DNA from: Candidatus Stackebrandtia excrementipullorum | Lineage (GTDB): Bacteria; Actinomycetota; Actinomycetes; Mycobacteriales; Micromonosporaceae | Direction: 5' to 3' | DNA length: 64,000 nucleotides | NCBI GenBank assembly: GCA_019113825.1 | Contig: DXGR01000042.1 | Coordinates: 1 to 64,000 of the forward strand | In this document: one piece after another, positions 29,027 to 38,697 of the stretch | Layout of the letters: every line of letters starts with the position of its first letter | Numbering within the stretch: position 1 is the stretch's first letter | The notes under the pieces: model-generated | Database searches by the model: none | The model's input: only the letters and a program-made list of their open reading frames with translations | Told to the model about the DNA's origin: nothing | Program-made: the position numbers and the translations under genes

Positions 29027-29665
29027 TCATGACGGAAAACCTTCATACACGGTGGGCAACGTCTCCTGCAAGATGCTCTTGTGCACGCCAATGGCCTCGT
29101 CGCCTTCGGGAAACATCATGCTCGTGAGCGTGACCCCGTATCGTTGCCCGAACCGATACAACGCGGCCCCCGGCGAATTCGACGAGCCGTTGAAACAGTA
29201 CGTAAGCCCTGAAGACTCGTCGACGGTGAGGTCGTCGGGCTCACCGGTGAGAATCGCGTCGATGTCGCAATCCGTCGGCTCCGGGCCGTGCTGGAGCGCC
29301 TCCTCAAGAATCGCGTCGATGTCTTTCGGGGTTTGGTAACCGACCTCCAAGCTGAATCGGATGTCGTCGATGACGAGCATCCCGATCCCGCAGGTATCGG
29401 CCCGGATGGTCGACTCGGACTCCAACTGACCGGTGTCCCTGAACAGGTCACCGGTTCGATGGCAGAAGGCTTCAAACGCGTCGAAGTCCAAAGGCTCCTC
29501 GGCGAACCGCGGGTCGGACGCCAGAAACTCGTCTACCGAATACGGAGACTCCGCATCGGTTTCGGGTGCCGACTCAGGCGTTTCCGCACTGGCGCAGCCC
29601 GATATCAACAACCCGGTGACGATCGCCGCCGCCACACCACGCACTACACCGTCTCCCATATTCAT
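29027..29665 (-). CDS. Secreted lipoprotein, paralogous to 12816-13463
   Basis: Lipobox TGLLISGC; DEFLASDPRFAEEPLDFDAFEAFCHRTG resembles EVLDNDERFAAGPLDDAAQAALCEAV. Confidence 0.7.
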   Translation of the reverse strand: MNMGDGVVRGVAAAIVTGLLISGCASAETPESAPETDAESPYSVDEFLASDPRFAEEPLDFDAFEAFCHRTGDLFRDTGQLESESTIRADTCGIGMLVIDDIRFSLEVGYQTPKDIDAILEEALQHGPEPTDCDIDAILTGEPDDLTVDESSGLTYCFNGSSNSPGAALYRFGQRYGVTLTSMMFPEGDEAIGVHKSILQETLPTVYEGFPS

Positions 29666-29985
29666 CTCCGTTTCCCGTTTACCGCCACGCCCCGGGCAAA
29701 CCGCCGGGCCGGGCGCATTGCCGGTGGCCGTGGGCCTCATAAATCGCTAACGCCCTGTTTGGGTAAATAAAACAACTCGAGCGGAAACCGTTGCGACACA
29801 GGTCATGGCAGCCCATTCACCACTATAGACGGGGCTACGGTCAATCGGCGGTCACATAGGATCGATCGCCGCCCGAAACAGCATGGTAGCGTCATCGCGA
29901 CAACACGGGTAAATGGGCGGACGTCGATGGATGGTCACGTCGACGCCGTGAACGCGTACATGCGGAATAAGCGAGGTGCAGCACG

Positions 29986-30894
29986 GTGAAACGTGTACTC
30001 AGTCCACGGCTGCGTTGGGCCGGTGTGGCCGTGGCCGCTCTCGTCGCCGCTTCGGCGGCGACATTCGTGTGGTGGCCGGGCGGCGACGCCGACACCCCCA
30101 TAGCCACCGAGACCGTCGAACCGTCTGCTCCCGACGCCCCGGAACACTGCTTGCAGTCACCGGTCGATACCGGTGTCACCGAACCGGTGCCCGCCCCCGA
30201 CAACGGTGACGTCGAAGTGACCGACAAGGGATGGACGCTGTCACTTAAACACCCGCCGGTCGGCGCCCTGTCCTTCGGGACCGTACTGACCAACACCACC
30301 GACCTCGTGGCCACGGGCCTCACCGTGACCGTCAGCGCCCAACGCCCCGACGGTCAAGCCGTCGCCGAGGACGGATCCTCCGAGGCGTGGGAATGGTCGC
30401 AACCTCTCGGATACATCGGCCCGGGCGACGACTTCGGTTTCGGGATGAGAGCACCCATCGCATTGGAGGACCTTGAACAGGACCTCAACCTGATCGTCGA
30501 CGTGGAGGTCACCGAGTGGTGGCCGATGGAAAACGATGTTCACACCTTCGCGTCCCTCACCGCCCACGTCCCCGAGGTCGAGGACATGATCGACCCGGAC
30601 CGCAATCTGGAATTTTCGGTCCATTCCGACTACTGCACGCCCGTCCCGGCCGGACACACCGTCATTTTTCGGGACGGCGACGGCAACATCATCGCCGGTA
30701 CAGCCGATGTCGCGGACAACCCGTCAACGGCGGAGACGCCTTACGTCGCCGAGTACACGCCGGGCGCGAACGAGTCGTTGTTGACAGAAAACAGTTGGAT
30801 GCTACACACATCCCAAGAGCACACCACGTCCACAAGGTACGCCGATGTCGACATCTATCCGTACGCTCCCACCGAAGAGGAGCTTGCAACCTGA
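29986..30894 (+). CDS. Secreted/membrane-anchored hypothetical protein
   Basis: 302 aa, N-terminal TM LRWAGVAVAALVAASAATFVWWPGG; beta-rich ectodomain. Confidence 0.7.
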   Translation: MKRVLSPRLRWAGVAVAALVAASAATFVWWPGGDADTPIATETVEPSAPDAPEHCLQSPVDTGVTEPVPAPDNGDVEVTDKGWTLSLKHPPVGALSFGTVLTNTTDLVATGLTVTVSAQRPDGQAVAEDGSSEAWEWSQPLGYIGPGDDFGFGMRAPIALEDLEQDLNLIVDVEVTEWWPMENDVHTFASLTAHVPEVEDMIDPDRNLEFSVHSDYCTPVPAGHTVIFRDGDGNIIAGTADVADNPSTAETPYVAEYTPGANESLLTENSWMLHTSQEHTTSTRYADVDIYPYAPTEEELAT

Positions 30895-31045
30895 TCTGCT
30901 CCTGTGGCCCGGCCTCATCTCCGTTGTGACTCATCGCGGCCGGCATGTCGCCACACCAAGGACAGACGTGTCCGACCGCTTCACGCCGAACCTCGCTCTT
31001 CCGTCCTCTACGGAACGGCCCGAGGCCGGATCAGCCGGTGCGATG

Positions 31046-31981
31046 TCAGGAACGATCCGGTGGTTCGACGGCGATGAAACCCGAGTGAAACAGGTCAAGC
31101 GTCGCCTCGAGGCTGCAGTCATGACTGTTGACGCCGTTGCGGTACAGAGTGTCGACCCCTAGACACCCGCGTAGATTTTGTGTCCACACACCCAGGTCCC
31201 CGATCATCGAACCGGAGTCGTTGGAGGCGTTGATCGCGTGGTAAGCGGCCAAGACCTCCTTCGTCGGGTATTCGTCCGCGTTGTCCAACACGACCATCGC
31301 CTTGGTGTTCAACAGATCGACGTCGGCCACGACCTCATCGACGTCGGACACCGACGGCATGGCCAAAAAACGCCAGGCCGCATAGCGTCGCTCACGATCC
31401 GTGACCGAAAACGGTTCGACCTCCAGGTCGGAGGTTGCCCGACCGAGTCGTGTCATCGCAAGGATCGTGGTCCGGGCGGTGTCGACCTGCCGGTAGGTGA
31501 TCGGCTCGGAAAGGAACCGTTCCGCGTGCTGCGCGGCTTCCTCCACGAGGTCGGAATCGGGTTGCCCCGCGGTGTCGAGAATGACCGCACCCAAGAGGAG
31601 GTCCAGCCAGGAGCCGTCGGCGCGTGCGCGGTCCAGGTGCGGTTGCAGGGCTTTGGCGAGGCGGTCGCCGGCGAGTTCACCGAATCGGTCGTGTTCGGCC
31701 AAAAGCGCGACCGCGAACGTCGACGACAACGCAGGCGGTTGGTCGAGTGTGGTGTGCCAGGACGGTTGATCGGGCCCGGCTGCGGTGAAGAGGCCGTCGT
31801 CGGCCGACAAGGCGGCCAGTTCGGTGACATCGAACGGCCATGTGTCGTCGGGTTCGCCGGACCAGGCCATACTGACCCCGACCTGGGTCAACGCCGCGAC
31901 AATAGCGATGATCAACAGGACACGGACCCGATTTACTGCCCGCCATGTGGCGGTCGGTTTCCTCATGGCATCCATTTCCAC
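31046..31981 (-). CDS. Membrane-anchored hypothetical protein
   Basis: 311 aa with N-terminal TM VRVLLIIAIVAALTQVGVSMAW and helical ectodomain. Confidence 0.65.
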   Translation of the reverse strand: MEMDAMRKPTATWRAVNRVRVLLIIAIVAALTQVGVSMAWSGEPDDTWPFDVTELAALSADDGLFTAAGPDQPSWHTTLDQPPALSSTFAVALLAEHDRFGELAGDRLAKALQPHLDRARADGSWLDLLLGAVILDTAGQPDSDLVEEAAQHAERFLSEPITYRQVDTARTTILAMTRLGRATSDLEVEPFSVTDRERRYAAWRFLAMPSVSDVDEVVADVDLLNTKAMVVLDNADEYPTKEVLAAYHAINASNDSGSMIGDLGVWTQNLRGCLGVDTLYRNGVNSHDCSLEATLDLFHSGFIAVEPPDRS

Positions 31982-32208
31982 GCCTACTCGGGTCTACTGT
32001 TCCCGCCCAGTGTGGGGACCGGTGTCGCACACTGTCAACCCAGCGCCGCTTCGGACTCGTGTGGTCTGTGCTGCCCGCCACATATGTCGTCGGGTTCGCC
32101 GCTCCGGGTGACCATGCCGCCGCGGGCATCCGGCGCCGACTCGGTGACCGTAGCAATGGGACGTGACGACGGGAAGGGCGGCAACCGCTGCCCGCCCGTC
32201 GCAGCGGG

Positions 32209-32412
32209 TCAACAACAGCCGAGGTGTTCCCAACAGCAGGCCGTGCAGTCGGCCCGGTGGTAAATGCGGAAACGGTCGTATCCGCTGTCGCAGACGCCCG
32301 GGGAACAGTACGTTTCCCAATAGGGTGTGCACATGGCCGACGCGGATCCCTCTCCAAGGATCTTGGACAGGGCTTTATCGGCGACGGTGTTAATACGGGT
32401 GACGAGTTTCAT
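32209..32412 (-). CDS. Cys-rich mini-protein (67 aa, 8 Cys)
   Basis: MKLVTRINTVADKALSKILGEGSASAMCTPYWETYCSPGVCDSGYDRFRIYHRADCTACCWEHLGCC*; Ala-Ser-Ala processing-like boundary before the Cys-rich part. Confidence 0.65.
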   Translation of the reverse strand: MKLVTRINTVADKALSKILGEGSASAMCTPYWETYCSPGVCDSGYDRFRIYHRADCTACCWEHLGCC

Positions 32413-32620
32413 TGCTACTCCAGGGTTCAGCGCTGACGCGATGCCGTTAAGTCATCGTATCGACACCTGCCGATCGGTCGATACTGGATACGTTGCGTCA
32501 CAACGGCTTTATTTTCCAGAGGCGAACCGACCTCCACAATACGATCCCATGTGCTGCGCAGGACCGGGCGTCCGACAACCGATTACGGTTCTCATGAGCA
32601 GCCCGGTCCCGACACCGCTA

Positions 32621-32998
32621 TCAGGCCCGCCGACGAGGCCGCGATATGTCCGTTAACCGTGGCCGCCGCGCATCCGACACCACGATCGGCCCTCCCCCGG
32701 ACCCGGTCTCCCCGTCCGTTCGCGCCCCTTCGGGCGGTGCACCGTTCTCCGCGTTCAATGCTTCGGCCGCCTCCGCCAGCTGTCGGGCCTCATCCCGCTC
32801 GCACCACAGTTGTAGATACTCTTCTGCTGTCAACCACGCCATACCCCAAGCGTCGGGCACACGAGGCCGATTTTGCGGGAAGCGCGCCAGGCGAGCCACC
32901 ACATAACCGGCAGGGGCGGCCCGGTCGGCTTCTTCCACCGAGATCACCGAGACGAGCAAACGAGCTGCGCGCCCGGCCTTGTGCCGGATCGTATGCAC
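32621..32998 (-). CDS. Hypothetical protein
   Basis: 125-aa ORF with protein-like middle segment GYVVARLARFPQNRPRVPDAWGMAWLTAEEYLQLWCERDEARQLAEAAEALN; start uncertain. Confidence 0.4.
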   Translation of the reverse strand: MHTIRHKAGRAARLLVSVISVEEADRAAPAGYVVARLARFPQNRPRVPDAWGMAWLTAEEYLQLWCERDEARQLAEAAEALNAENGAPPEGARTDGETGSGGGPIVVSDARRPRLTDISRPRRRA

Positions 32999-33127
32999 CG
33001 GAAACGGCGACTACGCGTGGGGACACGAGATCAAACGCATCGTCGAGTTCCGTCGGCGGATGAAGGACCGGTAAGCGTCGGCCGGCCCGTGGCCTGGTGA
33101 AGATCGGCACGCCGGACCATGTCGGTC

Positions 33128-33280
33128 TCAGGGACTGTCGACCGTCGAGGTCTCCGACGTCGACGGAGCGTCGTCCGGTTCCTCCATCGGTATGTCGGTG
33201 CCGGAGAAGAGCACCCATCCCAACAGGGCGAGCACCGCGAGCACGCCCAGCATCGTGAGCACGTATCTCCTGGTCTCCAT
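33128..33280 (-). CDS. Small single-TM protein
   Basis: METRRYVLTMLGVLAVLALLGWVLFSGTDIPMEEPDDAPSTSETSTVDSP (50 aa). Confidence 0.5.
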   Translation of the reverse strand: METRRYVLTMLGVLAVLALLGWVLFSGTDIPMEEPDDAPSTSETSTVDSP

Positions 33281-33418
33281 GGCCTCATCCGATCCGACGA
33301 CATCGTTCGTCGTTGATCTTAAAGACCGCTTCGCGTTGGCCGGGCAGGTCCCCGGCCAACGCGGCGTCCCGCGGTTCCCGGTGCCCATACCCCAGAGGCA
33401 TGGGCACAGTCTCGTCCG

Positions 33419-34429
33419 TTACTCGCGGTCGCTGGAGAACGCCGCGTCGAAGGAGGCCGCGGGCGGATCGAAGTTCAACGACCGCACGAATTGGACGGCC
33501 TCGGCCGCGCCCTGAAGCCGGTCCATGCCGGCGTCCTCCCACTCAATGGAGATGGGCCCGTCGTAACCGATCGCGTTGAGAGTGCGGAAGCAGTCCTCCC
33601 ACGGGACGTCCCCGTGACCGGTGGACACGAAGTCCCAACCGCGCCGGGGATCTCCCCACGGCAGGTGTGAGCCGAGCCTTCCGTTGCGGCCGTTGCCGAC
33701 TCGCTTGCGGGTGTCCTTGCAGTCGACGTGGTAGATGCGGTCGGCGAAGTCGACGAGGAAACCCGCCGGGTCGATGTCCTGCCAGATCATGTGGCTGGGG
33801 TCCCAGTTGAGCCCGAACGCCTCTCGGCGACCGATGGCATCCAATGTGGCTACCGTGGACCAGTAGTCGTAGGCGATCTCGGACGGGTGCACCTCGTGGG
33901 CGAACCGAACGCCCACCTCGTCGAAGACGTCGAGGATCGGATTCCAGCGGTCGGCGAAGTCACGATAACCGTCTTTGACGACCTCGTCCGAGACCGGTGG
34001 GAACATCGCGACGTACTTCCAGATCGCCGAGCCCGTAAACCCGACCACGGTGGACACACCGAGCTTGGCCGCGGCACGTGCGGTCTGCTTCATCTCCTCG
34101 GCGGCGCGCTGCCGTACCCCTTCGGGCTCCCCGTCCCCCCACACGTGATCGGGAAGGATGTCACGGTGACGGTGATCGATCGGGTCGTCGCACACGGCCT
34201 GTCCCACCAGATGGTTCGAGATCGCCCACACCTGCAGCCCATACCGTTCCAGCACCTCACGCTTGCCGCGAAGGTAGTCGTCGTCGGACACCACCCGGTG
34301 CACGTCCAGGTGGTCGCCCCAGCAGGCGATCTCCAGGCCGTCGTACCCCCACCGGGACACTTTGGCGCACAGTTCCTCGAACGGCATATCGGCCCATTGG
34401 CCGGTGAACAGGGTGACAGGGCGAGTCAT
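33419..34429 (-). CDS. Sugar phosphate isomerase/epimerase (xylose isomerase-like TIM barrel)
   Basis: 336 aa; [55 protein letters not shown]. Confidence 0.92.
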   Translation of the reverse strand: MTRPVTLFTGQWADMPFEELCAKVSRWGYDGLEIACWGDHLDVHRVVSDDDYLRGKREVLERYGLQVWAISNHLVGQAVCDDPIDHRHRDILPDHVWGDGEPEGVRQRAAEEMKQTARAAAKLGVSTVVGFTGSAIWKYVAMFPPVSDEVVKDGYRDFADRWNPILDVFDEVGVRFAHEVHPSEIAYDYWSTVATLDAIGRREAFGLNWDPSHMIWQDIDPAGFLVDFADRIYHVDCKDTRKRVGNGRNGRLGSHLPWGDPRRGWDFVSTGHGDVPWEDCFRTLNAIGYDGPISIEWEDAGMDRLQGAAEAVQFVRSLNFDPPAASFDAAFSSDRE

Positions 34430-35289
34430 GTCGGCTCCTTCGGAAGCGTTCTCAGGTATTGCAGTCCGTCCAATGCCAGGTCGTTTTGGCTTTTCGCCAA
34501 CGGCCGCCAGATCGACGCCGCCGTCGCGATGGTCGCGTTGTCGGCGGTGAAAGACTCGATGACCAGGGGACCGTCGTACCCGGCCGCCTCCAGCGCCGCG
34601 AGAATCCCCGGCCAGTCCATGTGGTCGCTCCCGGGCGCACCCCGGTCGTTACCCGACACCTGGACGTGAAAGACACGGTCGCCGGCGGCGGCTATCGCGG
34701 CGGTGATGTCGGTTTCCTCGATGTTCATGTGGTAGAGATCCAGCGCGACACCACAGTGCTCGACCGGCAGTCCCGCGATCGCCTCGAGTGTCTGGGCGAC
34801 GGTGTTGCACAGGCTGGTCTCATAACGGTTCAACGGTTCGACCGCCAACCGCACGCCTGCCGATGCGGCGTGATCGACAACCGGGGACAACGACCGACGC
34901 AGTTGCTCGTACACGGCTTTCCGATGCGCCCCCTCCATTCGCCAGGTCCTCCCCACCGACGCGTACGCGGGCCCGGCGATGACGTTCGATCCGACCTCGG
35001 CGGCCACGTCCACGACGTGACACAAATAGTCCTGCGTGGACCGAATAACCGACGCAGGCGCTTCGACGAGTTCACGGCCCTCCCCCATGACGAGGACGAC
35101 GGTCGCGTCAAGCCCAAGGTCGTTCAGCAGCCGCGCGGCCTTCGTCGGGTCCCAGTCGCCGGGCGCCTCCACCGGAAGCTCGATGACGTCGAACCCCCAG
35201 TCGCGCACCCGCGGCGCCAGGTCGGCCAACGCGTCGTCGGTCAACGGGGACGTCCACACCCATGTATTGACGCCCAGCTTGTTGCTCAT
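34426..35289 (-). CDS. Sugar phosphate isomerase/epimerase
   Basis: 287 aa; [61 protein letters not shown] overlap. Confidence 0.92.
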   Translation of the reverse strand: MSNKLGVNTWVWTSPLTDDALADLAPRVRDWGFDVIELPVEAPGDWDPTKAARLLNDLGLDATVVLVMGEGRELVEAPASVIRSTQDYLCHVVDVAAEVGSNVIAGPAYASVGRTWRMEGAHRKAVYEQLRRSLSPVVDHAASAGVRLAVEPLNRYETSLCNTVAQTLEAIAGLPVEHCGVALDLYHMNIEETDITAAIAAAGDRVFHVQVSGNDRGAPGSDHMDWPGILAALEAAGYDGPLVIESFTADNATIATAASIWRPLAKSQNDLALDGLQYLRTLPKEPT

Positions 35290-35415
35290 ATCCGATAGCT
35301 CCTCACCACACGATACTCACGGCAACGCGCCCGCCGGGGTGACGAATCGTCACGTCAGGCGACGACTCGTCACCCCGACCACGGCGAACACCCGCCGCAC
35401 ACCTCACGGTGTGAC

Positions 35416-36612
35416 CTAACGGTCCTGCCACGCCTCGGGGAAGTTGGGCAGATCCTCACCGCCGAACTTCGCGTAGTGCAGGCTCGGCATGTCCGCGTTG
35501 CGTTCCAGGAAATCGTCCAGGTCGGCGTCGGTGATCGGTTCCTGCGGCAGAACCCACTCGGCCGGCACCTGCTCGCCGTTCAAAATGTCGACGGCGGCCA
35601 GAACCGGTGTGCGCCACTGGAAGTTCGAGTAGACCGGCGCGATCGCGGTCAAACCGGTCTCCTGCCACTTACGCATGAACGACAGCTCGTCCTCGCCGAC
35701 CATGACCGGGTAGTCGACGCCCATGTCCTCGAACGCCTCCAGGGCCGCCACCGCACCGTCTCCGGCGTCCATCCAAATACCGTCGACGTCGCCGCGCTCC
35801 AGGTACTGCGTCACGACGTCCTTGATCTTGGCGCCGTCACCTTCGGTGAACTCGTCGCCGAGGATCTCCAGGTCGCTGTCGGCGAAGATCTGCTGAGCAG
35901 CGGCCCAACGGTTCTCCAGAACATCGACGCCGGGAAGAATCCGCAGCGCGAGAACCTTCGATCCCGGTTCGAGGTTGTCGACCAGGAACTCGGCGCCCTC
36001 GGCGCCGTACGCGTAACCACCGATCGGGTGGATGAAGGTCACGGCGCAGTCGGTGTTTACACCGCGGTCGAACACGATGACCGGCGCACCACTGTCACAC
36101 GCGGCCTCGACGGCGGGCGTCAGTGTCGCGGTCGTCGACGGCGAGATGATGATCGCGTCGCAGTCGCCGGAGTCGACGAACGCCTGAATGTCGGAGATCT
36201 GTTTGTTGTCGTCGTCGGCGGCGTCGGAGACGCGGAACTCGCCGATGTCTCCGGACTCCTGCAGTGCCTCGACCTGCTGCTCCATGGTGATGAACCCGGT
36301 GACACGCCACGGGTTGGACACCGATGCGTTGGAGAAGCAGACCGTCGCGTCGCCGCCTTCGGTGGCGAACTCGGACGTGTCGACCCAGTCGGGTTCGATG
36401 GCCTGCAGCCACGGCTGCTCGGCGTCACCTTCGGGTTCGATGTCCCGCTGGGCCATCTCCCTGTCGAAGTCTTCCTGAACGAACCACTCCTGGTCACCGC
36501 CGGTCTGCTCTTCGCCGGTCTCGGCGTCGTCGGTGGGTGCGTCAGTGGTACATCCGGTCAGCACCAGACCGGCGATCGCCAGCCCGGCCAGACCGGTCTT
36601 TGTGAATCTCAT
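35416..36612 (-). CDS. Sugar ABC transporter substrate-binding lipoprotein
   Basis: MRFTKTGLAGLAIAGLVLTGCTTD lipobox; periplasmic-binding protein fold (VCFSNASVSNPWR..IIISPSTTATL). Confidence 0.92.
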   Translation of the reverse strand: MRFTKTGLAGLAIAGLVLTGCTTDAPTDDAETGEEQTGGDQEWFVQEDFDREMAQRDIEPEGDAEQPWLQAIEPDWVDTSEFATEGGDATVCFSNASVSNPWRVTGFITMEQQVEALQESGDIGEFRVSDAADDDNKQISDIQAFVDSGDCDAIIISPSTTATLTPAVEAACDSGAPVIVFDRGVNTDCAVTFIHPIGGYAYGAEGAEFLVDNLEPGSKVLALRILPGVDVLENRWAAAQQIFADSDLEILGDEFTEGDGAKIKDVVTQYLERGDVDGIWMDAGDGAVAALEAFEDMGVDYPVMVGEDELSFMRKWQETGLTAIAPVYSNFQWRTPVLAAVDILNGEQVPAEWVLPQEPITDADLDDFLERNADMPSLHYAKFGGEDLPNFPEAWQDR

Positions 36613-36622
36613 GTGGATACTC

Positions 36623-37633
36623 CTATGACGTCGCCACATCGGAGTGACGAGGTGTGCGTTGACGGCGGGCCCGATCGACCGCGGCGTAGGCGACCGCGGC
36701 GATGATGATCAAGCCCTGCGCCGTCGGCCGGATGGTCGACGGCAGACTCAGTTGGTTGAACAGTCGGAACAGTGTTTCCACGGTCAAGGCACCGGCCATG
36801 GCGGCGACCACCCAGCCGCGTCCACCACCCAGGACCACACCACCAAGCACCACGGCGGTGATGGCGGTGAACTCGAGTCCCTGACCCACCTGCGCGGTGA
36901 CACCCGCGTAGCCGCCGATGAGAATGCCCGCCGCGGTGGCCATCAGGCTCGATAGGACGAACGCCGTGGTCTTGACCTGCCATACACGGGCACCGGCGAA
37001 CGTGGCGGCCCTTTCGTTGTCGCCGATGGTGATCAACGTCCGGCCCCACGCGGACCGCATGAGAAAGACCGCGGCGACACCCGCAACGATCACGATGATC
37101 AGCGCCCACGGCACCTGACCGATGAGTGGAACGTTGTCGATACCGTGTCGGCCCAGCTGCCGGAACTGCTCCGACAACGCGCCCGTGGGAGCTCCGCCCG
37201 TCAACCACCTGATCGCTCCGTACAGCACCAGCATGGTGCCCAGCGTGGTGATGATCGACGGCACTTTCAGGATCGTCGTGGCCAGACCGTTGACGACGCC
37301 GACGATCGCGCCGCCGGCGAACATCACCAGCATCACCGGCCAGGTCGCCGATTCGACGCCGTCGATCAACAACGCGGCGATGACGACCTGCGCACCGACC
37401 AGCGATCCGACGGACAGGTCGAACTCCCCGGAAACGATCACGAAGTACTGGCCGATCGCCAACAGGATCAACGGTGCGGCCTTTTTGACGAACAGCATCA
37501 ACGGGCCGGGCGACAGGAACGACGGGTTCAGCACGGTCAGGGCGACGACGATGAGAGCCAGCAGCACGAAGACCGTGGCGGAGCCGCTGAACAGGCGATC
37601 GGTGACCGCGCGCAGGCGTGACGTATTACTCAT
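36623..37633 (-). CDS. Sugar ABC transporter permease
   Basis: MSNTSRLRAVTDRLFSGSATVFVLLALIVV...; RbsC-like, start at 37633 (ATGA overlap). Confidence 0.92.
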   Translation of the reverse strand: MSNTSRLRAVTDRLFSGSATVFVLLALIVVALTVLNPSFLSPGPLMLFVKKAAPLILLAIGQYFVIVSGEFDLSVGSLVGAQVVIAALLIDGVESATWPVMLVMFAGGAIVGVVNGLATTILKVPSIITTLGTMLVLYGAIRWLTGGAPTGALSEQFRQLGRHGIDNVPLIGQVPWALIIVIVAGVAAVFLMRSAWGRTLITIGDNERAATFAGARVWQVKTTAFVLSSLMATAAGILIGGYAGVTAQVGQGLEFTAITAVVLGGVVLGGGRGWVVAAMAGALTVETLFRLFNQLSLPSTIRPTAQGLIIIAAVAYAAVDRARRQRTPRHSDVATS

Positions 37634-38697
37634 GCCCGTCCCTCCTGCCGATTGTCGGACCCGTGTTCGACCGTGTCGAGATCCGGTGGATGAGCGTCGT
37701 CGGTGAAACGTCTTCGGCTGACCTTGCCGACGAGGCTTCGCCGGGCGTAGACCGCGACGGCGGCGATGATGATGACGCCGCGTAGGACGTCCTTGATGAA
37801 CGGGTCGACGCCGAGAATGTTGAAGACCGAGTCGAGCGTGGCGAGGATTAGAACCCCGCCGATGGTGCCGCCGATGCCGCCGCGCCCACCCAGGAGGTAG
37901 GTCCCGCCGAGCACGACCGCGGCGATGGATTCCAGGTCGTACCCGTCGTCGTAGACGAGGGCGCTTCCCGTGCCGAACCGGGAGGCGATCAGCAGGCCCG
38001 CGACGCCTGCGGCGAGGGCGCACAGTATGTGGGCGATGATGACGGTGCGGTCGGTGCGCACACCGGACATGCGTGCGACCTCGGCGTCTCCGCCGACCGC
38101 GTACATGTGGTGCCCGGTTCGGGTGCGGTGCAGGAACCAGATACCGGCGGCTGCGAGGACGAACAACACGACCGTCGACAGTGGTATCGGGCCGATCCGT
38201 GTGTACCCGAACGCCTGGAACGCCTGCGGCACGTCACCGGCGGGACCGGCGTACTGCGTATCGAGGTATCCCTTGATGATCAACCCCATGCCGAGGGTGG
38301 CGATGAACGCGTTGACCTTGAGTTTGGTGATGACGACGCCGTTGAGGAAACCGATGACGGCCGAGACGCCGAGGGCTGCGGCGACGGCGATCGGTATGCG
38401 GGAGACGTCGCCGGCCATGGTGGTGGCGGCGACGAGGCTCGACAGGGCCATGACGTAGCCGACCGACAGGTCGAGAGACCGGCACAGAATGACCAGCGTC
38501 TGCCCGATGGCGATGAAGCCGAGCAGACTGGACCGGGTGAGCAGGTCGACGATGTTGGCGCCGGACAGCAGGTTGCCGCCTTCGATGGAGACGACGAGGG
38601 CCCCCAGTCCGACGATACCGACCAGTGCGGCGTAGACGATCGTGGTGGTTCCGAGGTGCACCGACCGCCATCTGTTAAGCACGGTAGACATATTCAT
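37630..38697 (-). CDS. Sugar ABC transporter permease
   Basis: 355 aa RbsC-like; LSVGYVMALSSL, GRGGIGGTIGGVLIL. Confidence 0.92.
   Translation of the reverse strand: MNMSTVLNRWRSVHLGTTTIVYAALVGIVGLGALVVSIEGGNLLSGANIVDLLTRSSLLGFIAIGQTLVILCRSLDLSVGYVMALSSLVAATTMAGDVSRIPIAVAAALGVSAVIGFLNGVVITKLKVNAFIATLGMGLIIKGYLDTQYAGPAGDVPQAFQAFGYTRIGPIPLSTVVLFVLAAAGIWFLHRTRTGHHMYAVGGDAEVARMSGVRTDRTVIIAHILCALAAGVAGLLIASRFGTGSALVYDDGYDLESIAAVVLGGTYLLGGRGGIGGTIGGVLILATLDSVFNILGVDPFIKDVLRGVIIIAAVAVYARRSLVGKVSRRRFTDDAHPPDLDTVEHGSDNRQEGRA

Noticed and set aside
36623-38023. 466-aa ORF with Arg/His-rich N-terminus
   Set aside because: Only 36623-37633 is permease; the upstream extension is the out-of-frame translation of the neighbouring permease gene. 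The same applies to 38694-40724, 56840-59554, 51467-53626, 19475-20827 and 62102-63685.
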